From contig JACVRN010000028.1 of the NCBI GenBank assembly GCA_014534425.1, forward strand, positions 1-48,342: a stretch of DNA of 48,342 nucleotides. Direction: 5' to 3'. Below are positions 33,220 through 41,522 of this stretch, piece by piece. The notes under the pieces are model-generated. The model ran no database searches and had not been told where the DNA came from. It was given only the letters and a program-made list of their open reading frames with translations. How positions within the stretch are numbered: the first letter of the stretch is position 1; each line of letters opens with the position of its first letter. Source of the DNA: Pyrinomonadaceae bacterium. Lineage in GTDB: Bacteria > Acidobacteriota > Blastocatellia > Pyrinomonadales > Pyrinomonadaceae. A program made the translations under genes and the position numbers.

Positions 33220-34017
33220 ATGGAGGTGAACGTACTGCCATTGGTTCCGGGCGTTGCGCTGCCCGTGGCTGCGCCAGCCGTGGCGCGTGCGGAGATTCCA
33301 CCGGGCTACGGCGTACAGGAACAATGCTTGCCCTTTACTGCGGCGACGGCGCTGGGGTTCCTGATTAAATCACCTATTACTTTCGGACTCTGCTTACCGG
33401 GTGATGTGCCTGCGGGCGTCAACACTTTCATGTCGCCGCTCGATGCCAGGAATCGCAACCCTGACGACGAGCGAGTGTTTTATGTCAAAGATGATCCCGC
33501 TTGCCGCTTTTTCAAAAATGGCTTCGCGGTAGAGCCAATCGAAATCGCAGGGCCAATGGGCAAGCAGCTATTGACTCCCACGCAGCCGGGCCTGAGTTTT
33601 TTCGACCGCGAGGATCAACGCGACCTCTTTAAAATCCACTTACCATACATCTGGCGCACCCCGCCTGAAGTGGACACGTTATTTCTACCCGGAATTAATC
33701 GCACCGCTCAAGGGCTGACGATTCTGGCCGGACTGGTAGAGACGGACTGGTACGCCAACCCCGTGAACATGATTTGTCGCAAGCCGCCCGCAGGAGACTC
33801 TATTCACGTTGCGGCAGGCGACACCATAGCCCAGGCTATATTCATATCTCGCGCGCAACGACGGCCTTCATTAAAGACGCTCCCGTCTCATGCGCGTCTG
33901 ACGCGCGATATGAAAGCCGAACTGGTCGAATGGTACAAGGTGCACGCGCAGGACAGAAGCGCTTACAAGAAAATTGCGCGCAGCCAGCATGGCCGAGTCG
34001 GCAACGAGAAGCCCTAG
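33220..34017 (+). CDS. Hypothetical protein resembling DUF6065
   Basis: A 265-residue protein without signal peptide or TM segment. Its start (VLPLVPGVALPVAAPAVAR, then PPGYGVQEQCLPFTAATALGF) resembles DUF6065 proteins, which begin with a similar VPGAP-like and RCLPLxIANAxG-like pattern. The middle has several Trp and Pro residues. The C-terminal part holds ETDWYANPVNMICRKP and an AGDTIAQAIFI element reminiscent of a cupin-like barrel. DUF6065 has no assigned function. No good ribosome-binding site precedes the ATG. A subtilase gene follows after 423 bp. The family call is moderate; it is otherwise unknown. Confidence 0.55.
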   Translation: MEVNVLPLVPGVALPVAAPAVARAEIPPGYGVQEQCLPFTAATALGFLIKSPITFGLCLPGDVPAGVNTFMSPLDARNRNPDDERVFYVKDDPACRFFKNGFAVEPIEIAGPMGKQLLTPTQPGLSFFDREDQRDLFKIHLPYIWRTPPEVDTLFLPGINRTAQGLTILAGLVETDWYANPVNMICRKPPAGDSIHVAAGDTIAQAIFISRAQRRPSLKTLPSHARLTRDMKAELVEWYKVHAQDRSAYKKIARSQHGRVGNEKP

Positions 34018-34440
34018 CCATCAAGCGTTGACGAAGATGTGAACTATAGTAGACATACTCTGTTGACGATTGTGGACAGGAGGCGCGGTTTCAGTAGAGA
34101 GCCGCCTTTTATTTGCTACGCCTCTTCACTTGGCTTGCCCGGCATATCAATTGCTTCCTCTCACTTACAAGACATCCGTTCATTAGGCTTGCAAAGGAAA
34201 CATGCTAGAGCCTTCGTAGTTGCCTTACCGCAGGAGAATTATCAACCCGAGCGGCGCACGCTCTTTTCCTCCTGTCTTTAATTATCGATGTCGTTGACAT
34301 GGCTTCCATAACCGAAGAAGCGCCTCAATAAGGATACGCTTCTTTCGGTGGCCCACTGGAGTTGACAACAATCCTTCTCCTAATCTCAGACCATTTGTTT
34401 CTGTCTTTGGGAGACTGACCTAATGTTTGGAGGAACAGTT
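34018..34440. other. 423-bp intergenic region with two hairpins before the subtilase
   Basis: A weak terminator-like hairpin (34081-34110, GGCGCGG ... CCGCCTTTT) follows the DUF6065-like gene. Nearer the subtilase, ACCGAAGAAGCG pairs with CGCTTCTTTCGGT (34311-34349, one bulge). Two TTGACA hexamers occur at 34294 and 34362, but neither has a clear -10. An 80-codon open frame at 34039 has no support. Confidence 0.5.
34311..34349 (+). promoter_or_regulatory. Leader hairpin upstream of the subtilase gene
   Basis: ACCGAAGAAGCG pairs with CGCTTCTTTCGGT with one bulged base around a 14-base loop. It lies about 90 bases before the start and could regulate or stabilise the protease message. Confidence 0.55.
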
Positions 34441-35808
34441 ATGGCAACAAAGAAAAGTAGTAAGAAAAAAGCGGCCAAGACATCCGCTTCGTCCGATGCG
34501 AGTCCAGGCGGCTCGGCCCCCGTAGAAGAACTGTTGCTGGCTGCGCTGGAGCGCGGCGGCGATACCTTCGACACAGGCCGTTACCTGGCTACGTTCAAGG
34601 AGGGTGCCGCAGACCAGGGCGCAAAGATGCTAGGAGCGGAGGGACACCGTGTAGCAGATGCCAGAGACTTTAAGGGTCAGGCCGTCACGCTTGAGGACGT
34701 TGGTGATGCCGAAGTGGTCGTCATGCCGGAAATCGGGGTCGCGCTTCTGGGCGGCGGCGCGGCGGAATCAATGAAGGCAATGGACGTTGCCGAAGGCGGC
34801 GCTGACAGTCCTATAGAGTCTATTGACCCGGAGCAGTTCGTCTTCGTAGACGATTACTTCCGCGACCTGCTTGAGGCGTCCGAGAGCAGCAATCCCAAAG
34901 AGTACCTGCGCGGCTTCCTGCGTGCGGTGGAAACGATAGCCAAGGACTTGGGCGCGGGAGCGCCTCCACCAGCACCGGAGACGGAGGAAGAGGGAGTGCA
35001 GGCGCTTGGCGCTACCTGGGGCCTTAAAGCCTGCAAGGTTCCGGCGAGCACAAAAAGCGGCGTAGGCATAAAGGTGGCTGTCCTGGATACCGGCCTTGAC
35101 CTGGGCCATCCTGATTTCTCAGGACGGACGATTATCAGCAACACGTTCGTCGGCCAACCGGTTCAGGATTTACATGGTCACGGAACTCACACTGCCGGTA
35201 CATCCACGGGCACCAAGACGCCTCCGGCCATCATACAGCGCTACGGCATCGCCTATCGCTCGACCATCTTCATAGGCAAGGTGCTGACAAACGCGGGCGT
35301 AGGCAGCCAAGCAGGCATACTGGCCGGGATGAACTGGGCGATTGCCAATCGCTGCGTAGTCATCAACATGTCGCTTGGTGGGCCTGGTGGGCCGTTCCCT
35401 GCTTACACTGCGGCGGGCCAGGCGGCTCTCAACAACGGCTGTCTGATTATAGCTGCGGCGGGCAATTCCGGGCCTGGCCCCACTATCGCCCCTGCGAACT
35501 CGCCTACGATTGTCTCTGTGGCCTCGCTCGATTCTAATCTACGCCCGTCGTCCTTCTCCTGCCGTGGAAAGATAGAGATTGCAGGGCCGGGCCGCGACGT
35601 GTTCTCCTCGTGGCCCAGACCGACCCTCTACAAGACCATTAGCGGCACCAGCATGGCTACGCCGCATGTCACGGGCTGCGGAGCCTTATGGGCTGAGACC
35701 TCGTCTGCTTTGCGAGGCTTGGCCCTGAGGAATAAGCTGCTGTCAACGGCTATAGCTCTGCCATTCCCTGCCACTCAGGTCGGCAAGGGACTCGTCCAGG
35801 CTCCTTAA
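34441..35808 (+). CDS. Subtilisin-like serine peptidase (S8) without signal peptide
   Basis: A 455-residue subtilase with all catalytic residues: Asp216 (VAVLDTGLDLGHPD), His247 (HGHGTHTAGT), oxyanion Asn342 (AAAGNSGPG) and Ser404 (SGTSMATPHVTG). The N-terminal 190 residues begin with a Lys/Ser-rich stretch (ATKKSSKKKAAK), then a propeptide-like region with YLATFKEGAADQG and VVVMPEIGVALLG. No classical signal peptide is present, so it may act inside the cell or be exported by another route. ATG 34441 was chosen because GGAGG lies seven bases upstream; the ATG at 34423 would contain that site. A tiny I9-like gene follows in the same direction. Confidence 0.9.
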   Translation: MATKKSSKKKAAKTSASSDASPGGSAPVEELLLAALERGGDTFDTGRYLATFKEGAADQGAKMLGAEGHRVADARDFKGQAVTLEDVGDAEVVVMPEIGVALLGGGAAESMKAMDVAEGGADSPIESIDPEQFVFVDDYFRDLLEASESSNPKEYLRGFLRAVETIAKDLGAGAPPPAPETEEEGVQALGATWGLKACKVPASTKSGVGIKVAVLDTGLDLGHPDFSGRTIISNTFVGQPVQDLHGHGTHTAGTSTGTKTPPAIIQRYGIAYRSTIFIGKVLTNAGVGSQAGILAGMNWAIANRCVVINMSLGGPGGPFPAYTAAGQAALNNGCLIIAAAGNSGPGPTIAPANSPTIVSVASLDSNLRPSSFSCRGKIEIAGPGRDVFSSWPRPTLYKTISGTSMATPHVTGCGALWAETSSALRGLALRNKLLSTAIALPFPATQVGKGLVQAP

Positions 35809-35834
35809 AAGATAAAGCCGGGTGTGTTAACTTT

Positions 35835-35876
35835 GTACCCGCCGAGTGCATGCGCCCGGCGGGTACGTTTGATTTT
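35835..35876 (+). terminator. Attenuator-like hairpin between protease and I9-like gene
   Basis: GTACCCGCCG (35835-35844) pairs exactly with CGGCGGGTAC (35857-35866), followed by a T-rich stretch (GTTTGATTTT). It lies immediately before the GGAGG of the next gene, so it could partially stop transcription between protease and partner. Confidence 0.7.
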
Positions 35877-35888
35877 GGGAGGTACACA

Positions 35889-36125
35889 ATGGCCGCAAAG
35901 AAGAAATTGATCGTCACTACCTCCGGTGACAGGCCACTGGAGGACATCAAGAAGGAGCTGACCGAGAAGGGATTCACCGTCGGTCAAGTCCTCAAAGAGA
36001 TTGGCATCATCACCGGCACAGGCACCGACGCCGCCGTCAAGAAGCTCAGGACAATTAAGGGCGTCACTGATGTCTCAGTGGATCAGCCCGTAGACATAGG
36101 GCCGCCCGACGCGCCCATACAGTAA
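35889..36125 (+). CDS. Small I9 (subtilisin propeptide)-like protein
   Basis: A 78-residue protein directly after the subtilase. It has the alternating beta-alpha pattern of the I9 propeptide fold: KLIVTTS, DIKKELTEKGFTVGQVL, GIITGTG, AVKKLRTIKGVTDVSVD. The terminal GVTDVSVDQ is typical of subtilisin prodomains and free inhibitors such as POIA1. Its start MAAKKK echoes MATKKS of the protease. GGAGG lies six bases before the ATG. It is likely to inhibit, fold or target the neighbouring protease; this is inferred from fold and position. Confidence 0.65.
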   Translation: MAAKKKLIVTTSGDRPLEDIKKELTEKGFTVGQVLKEIGIITGTGTDAAVKKLRTIKGVTDVSVDQPVDIGPPDAPIQ

Positions 36126-36161
36126 CAGGCACGCGAGTCGCCCTGTGATAAAACGCGCCGT

Positions 36162-37040
36162 CTATTTACCCGAAGAGACGTTGAACGCGCTGGCGTCTAT
36201 CTGCTGATTGAAGACGAACTGCGAGAAGTTAATCACCCACTCCAGCAGCACGTTGCGCTGATATTCATCCGCCGTGAAGCGAATCCTGTAAGTGTGCGGC
36301 AGGGTCAGCGAGCTTTCCGTCTTAAAGTCGGAGAACTCTTCTACCAGTTTGGTGCGGCTGCGAGTCTGACTACCGGTGTTGGTCGTGCCAAACTCGCTCG
36401 GCCTGGCTCCCATTTGATTCGAGATGACGTACTGGTACTCCGTACGCACATGCCGGAAAGTCTCTGCGTCAAAGAAGAGCGTTATCTGAAAATCTCCGGC
36501 TCCTTTAGGCGGAGGATATTTCAGCTTGTAAGCCTCGCGGCCATCTATCTTCTCAGTGCCCGCAAAGCTGAGCTTGAGCTTTTTCGCATCAGAGTCGAGC
36601 AGGGGCCAGGCCGACGACAAAACACCGCCTATTAAACCCTGCTTGAAAACGGCGTCATGCGACACCAGGAAGTCGCCCAGCGATGTGCGAGAGCCTGAAG
36701 TCGGCAACAGCGCGACCGTCATCTTCTGCCCGTCATAGCCGGCCTTCTCGTAAGGGTAATCAATCAGGTTAAAAATCATGGCGAGCAGAACCTTGTCGCC
36801 GTCCGAGGCCAGTTGCGCGACGCCCGATATGTCACGCGTGGCTTTGCTATGACTGAGGGCCTTGGCATTTCCTACGGCGATGCGCGTTCTGGCTGCTGCC
36901 AGAGCCTCTGCATTACCGATTGAAGCCACATGCTTGGCTATCACGTCCTCCGCAGTCATTTTGTCCGGCGCAGAAGCCGCCGTGACAGCAGGTATGATGA
37001 AGGTCAGGAGCAGGGCTAACAACTGTTTCTGTATTCTCAT
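36162..37040 (-). CDS. Periplasmic LolA-like/outer-membrane lipoprotein-sorting-like protein
   Basis: A 292-residue exported protein with a signal peptide (about 1-22, LLALLLTFIIPAVTAASA). The mature part starts with MTAEDVIAKHVASIGNAEAL, a pattern common in LolA-type and related periplasmic lipid-binding proteins. Then come beta strands such as YDGQKMTVALLP and FDAETFRHVRTEYQY. The fold is probably the open LolA/LppX barrel, which holds lipid or lipoprotein tails, but the family is not certain. It converges with the I9-like gene and diverges from the GNAT gene. Confidence 0.6.
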   Translation of the reverse strand: MRIQKQLLALLLTFIIPAVTAASAPDKMTAEDVIAKHVASIGNAEALAAARTRIAVGNAKALSHSKATRDISGVAQLASDGDKVLLAMIFNLIDYPYEKAGYDGQKMTVALLPTSGSRTSLGDFLVSHDAVFKQGLIGGVLSSAWPLLDSDAKKLKLSFAGTEKIDGREAYKLKYPPPKGAGDFQITLFFDAETFRHVRTEYQYVISNQMGARPSEFGTTNTGSQTRSRTKLVEEFSDFKTESSLTLPHTYRIRFTADEYQRNVLLEWVINFSQFVFNQQIDASAFNVSSGK

Positions 37041-37251
37041 GAGGTTTCCACCTTATCTTGGCAAGAGTAAGAATTGAAGGAACCGCCAGCCGATTCTACT
37101 AAAGAAGCGTCTGCCGGAAAAGCAATAATATTACAGATTATGCATAAAGGCCACGCCGGGTTACTAGGTAGTCTGCGGATTTGAATGACTGGTACAATGC
37201 TTTCCGCCCGGTTAAGAAGATTCTCTTTCGTTGCTACAATTGAGGCATTAT

Positions 37252-37710
37252 ATGACTACTGCGACACGCAAAGCTTCTTTGGGCGACGTTCCGCTTCTGG
37301 TTGATTTGATGGAGGAGTTTTACGCAGAGGGCATTTACCCGCTTGACAGAGAGTGGGCGAGGGCCAGTTTCTCTGCGCTCCTGCAAGATGATTCCCGTGG
37401 CGCGGTCTGGATTGTTTACCAGGACTCGGAGCCTGCCGGTTATGTTGTGTTGACCATCAGATTCAGCATGGAGTTCGGCGGCCTGGATGCTTTCATAGAC
37501 GATATGTTCATACGCCCTTCATATCGCAGGAAGGGCTTGGGGCGAGCCGTTCTGGCGGCGCTTTTCGAGGAGTGCGAACGGCGCAAAGTGCTGGCCGTAC
37601 ACGTAGAGGTTGGGCAGGACAATGTTGCCGCCAACGCGCTTTACAGAAGCTTCGGGCTGAAGCCTTACGATGATGGCCGACAGATGTTGACGGTGCGGCT
37701 CGGCAGTTGA
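37252..37710 (+). CDS. GNAT family N-acetyltransferase
   Basis: A 152-residue acetyltransferase. The acetyl-CoA motif is IDDMFIRPSYRRKGLGRAV, followed by HVEVGQDNVAANALYRSFGL, both standard GNAT motifs A and B. The substrate cannot be read from sequence; family members acetylate amines, aminoglycosides or protein N-termini. ATG 37252 has GAGG eight bases upstream. The histidine-phosphatase gene starts 15 bases after its stop, so the two are co-transcribed. Confidence 0.9.
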   Translation: MTTATRKASLGDVPLLVDLMEEFYAEGIYPLDREWARASFSALLQDDSRGAVWIVYQDSEPAGYVVLTIRFSMEFGGLDAFIDDMFIRPSYRRKGLGRAVLAALFEECERRKVLAVHVEVGQDNVAANALYRSFGLKPYDDGRQMLTVRLGS

Positions 37711-37725
37711 GTGAGAGGAAATCGA

Positions 37726-38247
37726 ATGAAGCCAGCCAAAACGTTTCTCCTGTTATTACTCGCGGTCGCGTTGATTTCGTGCGCTCGTCCGCAGCCGAGT
37801 CCTACAACTATTCTGCTCGTACGTCACGCGGAGAAAGCTTCTGACGCGGAAGACAGCCCTCTGACCGATGAGGGTGTCAGGCGCAGCCAGGCGCTTGTTC
37901 GAGTGGTTGAGGATGCAGGTGTGAGCGCAATTTACAGTTCACAGTTTAAGCGGAATCGTGACACGGCGAAGCCGCTTTCCGACCGCCTTGGCGTTGCAGT
38001 CACAGAGATGCCTGTCAATCTACAAAACTCTGGCGATTACGGAAGGGTGCTGGCGAAGGACATTTTAGACAAGCACGCGGGGCAGACAGTGGTGGTGATA
38101 GGACACGCCAATACTATTGCCGCGACGATTGAAGGACTGACCGGACGCTCGGCATCGCTTGGCGACATTCAGTATAGCGACCTGTTCATAGTTACAGTCT
38201 ATCCCACGGGGACAGCCAAGGTATTAAAGGCGCAGTATGGTTTGTGA
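37726..38247 (+). CDS. Histidine-phosphatase-family lipoprotein
   Basis: A 173-residue lipoprotein. The N-terminus LLLLAVALISCARP carries a lipobox (LISC), followed by the histidine-phosphatase motif TILLVRHAEK, LTDEGVRRSQAL, IYSSQFKRNRDTA and the second catalytic His in VVVIGHANT. Such proteins remove phosphate from small molecules or sugars in the periplasm. ATG 37726 has AGAGG seven bases upstream. It is probably translated with the GNAT gene. Confidence 0.88.
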   Translation: MKPAKTFLLLLLAVALISCARPQPSPTTILLVRHAEKASDAEDSPLTDEGVRRSQALVRVVEDAGVSAIYSSQFKRNRDTAKPLSDRLGVAVTEMPVNLQNSGDYGRVLAKDILDKHAGQTVVVIGHANTIAATIEGLTGRSASLGDIQYSDLFIVTVYPTGTAKVLKAQYGL

Positions 38248-38274
38248 GGCATGGTTCAAACTGAGGAGAAAATA

Positions 38275-38346
38275 ATGAGCGATAATGCTCTAGCGCATTC
38301 GCACGGCAGCGTCATTGCCCTCGAACGTCCTCAATTGGCCGCCTGA
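38275..38346 (+). CDS. Candidate 23-residue peptide gene before the Asp/Asn-hydroxylase-like gene
   Basis: A tiny open frame starts at ATG 38275 with GAGGAG six bases upstream and stops at 38346. The peptide starts MSDNALAHSHG and ends ERPQLAA. It lies in the same frame as the next gene, 48 bases before its ATG, and that gene has no ribosome-binding site of its own. It may be a leader peptide whose translation is coupled to the enzyme, or a substrate, or a chance frame. No homologue is recognised. Confidence 0.4.
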   Translation: MSDNALAHSHGSVIALERPQLAA

Positions 38347-38394
38347 TTTGCCGTCTTTAAATTAATCTTTCCGCAAAGCTGCTCTGCGAAACTT

Positions 38395-38949
38395 ATGACG
38401 ACTGCTATCAAGCTCCCTTTCACCTTTGACACGGTTGCCCTCAAATCCGACCTTGAAAAGATTGAGCCGCACGAGTGGGTTAATCATTTTAACCAGCTAT
38501 ATTATGAAGGGCGCTGGAGCGGCGTGGCTTTGCGCTCCGTAAACGGCGCGGCCACTCAATTGTATCTAGACCCGACGATGTCTAAATCTTATGCAGGCAC
38601 TCCCGTTCTGGACAGGTGCGGCTATTTCAAAGAAGTTCTGGGGACGTTCAAATGTTCTCTGGAATCGGCTAGACTCCTGAAACTGGACGCAGGCTCTCGT
38701 ATTAACGAGCACAGGGATTTCGACCTCGGCTTCAGGTATGGAGTGGTCAGAGTTCATGTGCCCATTCAAACCAGTTCGGACATAGAGTTCTTTCTTAACG
38801 ACGAGAGGGTTGTGATGGATGAAGGCGAAAGCTGGTACCTGAACCTGAGCCTGCCGCACCGTGTCTATAATAGAGGAACGACTGATCGAATCCACCTAGT
38901 AATAGACTGCGTGGTCAATGAATGGGTAAAGTCGCTGATAGAGTTTTAG
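38395..38949 (+). CDS. Aspartyl/asparaginyl beta-hydroxylase-like 2OG/Fe(II) enzyme
   Basis: A 184-residue protein. The metal ligands are a His and Asp in INEHRDFDLG and a late His in LSLPHRVYNRG, with an Arg in TDRIHLVIDC likely to contact 2-oxoglutarate. This is the Asp/Asn beta-hydroxylase double-stranded helix. Related bacterial enzymes hydroxylate free amino acids, peptides or proteins. No ribosome-binding site precedes ATG 38395; a 23-codon frame with a strong one lies just upstream. A di-haem peroxidase gene follows after 34 bp. Confidence 0.82.
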   Translation: MTTAIKLPFTFDTVALKSDLEKIEPHEWVNHFNQLYYEGRWSGVALRSVNGAATQLYLDPTMSKSYAGTPVLDRCGYFKEVLGTFKCSLESARLLKLDAGSRINEHRDFDLGFRYGVVRVHVPIQTSSDIEFFLNDERVVMDEGESWYLNLSLPHRVYNRGTTDRIHLVIDCVVNEWVKSLIEF

Positions 38950-38983
38950 AGTTCCTGAAGGCGTTCGGAAAGAGGAGATGTTG

Positions 38984-40288
38984 ATGAAGAGAAACGGTTC
39001 GCGGAGCCTGGGCTTTCGTATAGGAGCGCTCGTCGCCATAGTTGCGCTGGTAGGTCTTGCCTGGGGCCTCGCATACTATCTGCGCTCGAAACCGGGCCAG
39101 CCGACCAGTTCCCGCCTCAAGGGCAGCATCCCTAATAATCAACCATTGCCGAACCCCGGCGGAGAGGCCGCGACCTTCAGCACCAGAGGCTCCATCAATC
39201 TCACCGGCGAATACTTCAAGCTCCAGGGTAAGAACGGCCAGAGTTGCGCGACCTGCCACATCCCTGAAGAAGCGTGGAGCATCACTCCCGCCACACTGCA
39301 ACGACTATTCGACGAAACCGACGGCAGGCATCCTGTCTTCAGTCTACTCGACTCCAACAACCCTGACATGGATGTCTCCACAAAGGAGGCGCGTCGCGCG
39401 GCCTACAGCATGCTCCTGACTCGCGGCGTCTTCCGCAGGGGCGGCGCTCCAAAGCCGAACTTCGAGTGGGAGTTGATAGCCGTGGACGACCCGCACGGCT
39501 ATGCCAATCTCAACCGGCTGGTTCACTGGCGGCGCTCCATGCCTACTATCAACTTTGCCTTGGGCAGCGCGACTGTCAACTGGGACGGCGGCAGCACTGC
39601 GGGCAACGACCAGCACGCTGGCCTAGTCAACCTAGCCAACCGGCTGGTGACAGACCGCCTGCAAGGCCCTCCGGCCACTCCTGAAATTATCAACGACATA
39701 GTCGATTTCCAAACGTCGCTTCTGACAGCGCAACTCACTGTGACGGGCGTAGGGCGTCTGGACGTGGACGGCGCTCGCGGCGGGCCAGAGGCTTTGTCGA
39801 ACATGAAGAAGGAGGAAGGCGGATTTAATCTCTTCGACGCCTGGATTAATAGCCCTGACCCGAATCGAGCGCAGATTGCCAGGGGCCAGGAGGTCTTCAA
39901 TAGCGTCAACGTCAGCCACAAGAGTTGCATCGTCTGCCACAACTCCGTGAACAACGGCACCAACATGGACAATGACCTGTTCGACATACGCACCTCTTCG
40001 GTCGAAGCGCGCACGCCGGATTTGCCGCTCTACACGTTTCGCAATAAACAGACGGGCGAGACTATACAACTGACGGACGCGGGGCAGGGAAACGTCACTG
40101 GTCGCTGGGACGACCTTGGCCTCTTCAAAGCGCCCACTTTGCGCGGGTTGGCTGCGCGTGCTCCGTACTTCCACAACGGCATCGCCGCGACGCTCGAAGA
40201 CGTGGTGCGACACTACGAGAACAACTTCGGCTTCGTTTTCACAGACCAGGAGCGCGCAGACCTTGTGGCCTTCCTGCAAGCGCTCTGA
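38984..40288 (+). CDS. Di-haem cytochrome c peroxidase/MauG family protein
   Basis: A 434-residue exported protein with an N-terminal TM anchor (GALVAIVALVGLAWGLAYY) and two haem-binding motifs, CATCH near residue 88 and CIVCH near 316. FHNGIAATLEDVVRHYE and the C-terminal ERADLVAFLQAL are typical of bacterial di-haem peroxidases. These reduce hydrogen peroxide with electrons from cytochromes; MauG relatives oxidise protein side chains instead. ATG 38984 has AGGAG six bases upstream. The next two genes, membrane and secreted, follow on the same strand. Confidence 0.9.
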   Translation: MKRNGSRSLGFRIGALVAIVALVGLAWGLAYYLRSKPGQPTSSRLKGSIPNNQPLPNPGGEAATFSTRGSINLTGEYFKLQGKNGQSCATCHIPEEAWSITPATLQRLFDETDGRHPVFSLLDSNNPDMDVSTKEARRAAYSMLLTRGVFRRGGAPKPNFEWELIAVDDPHGYANLNRLVHWRRSMPTINFALGSATVNWDGGSTAGNDQHAGLVNLANRLVTDRLQGPPATPEIINDIVDFQTSLLTAQLTVTGVGRLDVDGARGGPEALSNMKKEEGGFNLFDAWINSPDPNRAQIARGQEVFNSVNVSHKSCIVCHNSVNNGTNMDNDLFDIRTSSVEARTPDLPLYTFRNKQTGETIQLTDAGQGNVTGRWDDLGLFKAPTLRGLAARAPYFHNGIAATLEDVVRHYENNFGFVFTDQERADLVAFLQAL

Positions 40289-40311
40289 AAATGTGTATAG
40301 GAGACACAATC

Positions 40312-40806
40312 ATGATGAGATTGAGGCTCGGAACATATTTGCTCTTTCTGTCTGTCATCCTGTGGGGAACGTTGCTCGGCGGGATTGCTTATTCACACCT
40401 GGTCTACTTTCCGGTTTATCTATCCGCCCTGCCTGATTCGTCGGTCGTGGTCAACGGGCCTTACGGCCTGAAGGAAGCTATATTCTGGATGATTATTCAC
40501 CCGCTCCTCATACTCTCACTCATCATCACTCTCATACTGAATTGGAAATCCAGGGCGCGGCGCAAACTTATATTGATAAGCTTCGCAGTCTACATAGTGG
40601 TGCTTGTAGTCTCCAATCTCTATTTTATTCCCGAACTGCGTGCCTTCGAGCGTAGCCCGGTATCAGGGCTTTCGCCTGCGGAGTGGCTTGCGCGCGGCGA
40701 GCGCTGGCAATACTTGAGTTGGATTAGAGGCGCGACGATGTACGCTTTTATATTGCCCCTGCTGCTCGCGCTGACAAAGCCCGACAAATTCCAAGGGAAC
40801 CGGTAA
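40312..40806 (+). CDS. Four-TM membrane protein of unknown function
   Basis: A 164-residue membrane protein with TM helices near residues 4-28, 52-75, 82-103 and 140-157. The first contains YLLFLSVILWGTLLGGIAYS and a later loop contains NLYFIPELRAFERSP. The family is not recognised. AGGAG precedes ATG 40312. It follows the di-haem peroxidase by 23 bp and may be a membrane partner of that redox protein. Confidence 0.75.
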   Translation: MMRLRLGTYLLFLSVILWGTLLGGIAYSHLVYFPVYLSALPDSSVVVNGPYGLKEAIFWMIIHPLLILSLIITLILNWKSRARRKLILISFAVYIVVLVVSNLYFIPELRAFERSPVSGLSPAEWLARGERWQYLSWIRGATMYAFILPLLLALTKPDKFQGNR

Positions 40807-40928
40807 CAGCCGCCGCCATCTGAAATCATTCGTGCGCGAGGCTCATTGCTTTCCATTAATTCCAACTCATTGACTCGGAACTCCGGCGGGCGATAGTATT
40901 CGCCGACACGAAAGGAGACGAAACCGTC

Positions 40929-41411
40929 ATGTTGTCCCCCAAACAAACTCGTTACCACTTGCTGTTTGCGCTCTCGGTTTGCTGCTCGATTCTTTTTACC
41001 TCTGCCGTTCAGGCCCAGGATAAGACGGCTGGCAACGCTGCTGCCGCTTCGGGAAAGGTAAGCATCTGCAAAGAAATTGATGACGACTGGAAATGCGTGG
41101 GCCAGTCTAGCGAGTGGACTGCGAATACGCCCTTCAATGTGCTGTTCGAAAATAAGGGGCCGGTCGGAGTGGACTTTATAGGCATAGTCTTTTACAAGCA
41201 GGGCGCAGACGGTAAGGACGTGGAATTCGTTAACGAGTATCAGCAGAACATAGGCGAGAAGAACAGCAAGTACGCGACGGTCGGAGACGAGCTAAAGCTG
41301 CCCGCAGGCACCTACAGCGTCTACATCATCACCTGGGGCAAGCGCGAGCTTATGATGAAGCGCGGCAATCTGACGGAGTACCTGGCTAAGACAGTATTGA
41401 CAGTGAAGTGA
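40929..41411 (+). CDS. Small secreted protein of unknown function
   Basis: A 160-residue exported protein. A signal peptide (about 1-29, CCSILFTSAVQAQ) is followed by a mature domain with two cysteines close together (ICKEIDDDWKC), then NTPFNVLFENKGPVGVDFIG and YSVYIITWGKRELMMK. The pattern suggests a beta-sandwich of about 115 residues. AAAGGAG lies 11 bases before the ATG. It is third in the peroxidase run but no family is recognised. Confidence 0.7.
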   Translation: MLSPKQTRYHLLFALSVCCSILFTSAVQAQDKTAGNAAAASGKVSICKEIDDDWKCVGQSSEWTANTPFNVLFENKGPVGVDFIGIVFYKQGADGKDVEFVNEYQQNIGEKNSKYATVGDELKLPAGTYSVYIITWGKRELMMKRGNLTEYLAKTVLTVK

Positions 41412-41522
41412 CTCGGAAACCACTCACGCTTTCATACGGCTCTCTATGACTCGCCAAGTTAGTCTCCTCGCATCCATTGGTTGGTGCTCTGTCAATTCCA
41501 AAGCCCACGACTTCAAGCAGAG

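Noticed and set aside
34039..34281. 80-codon open frame before the subtilase
   Set aside because: No ribosome-binding site, no domain, and it runs through a hairpin region.
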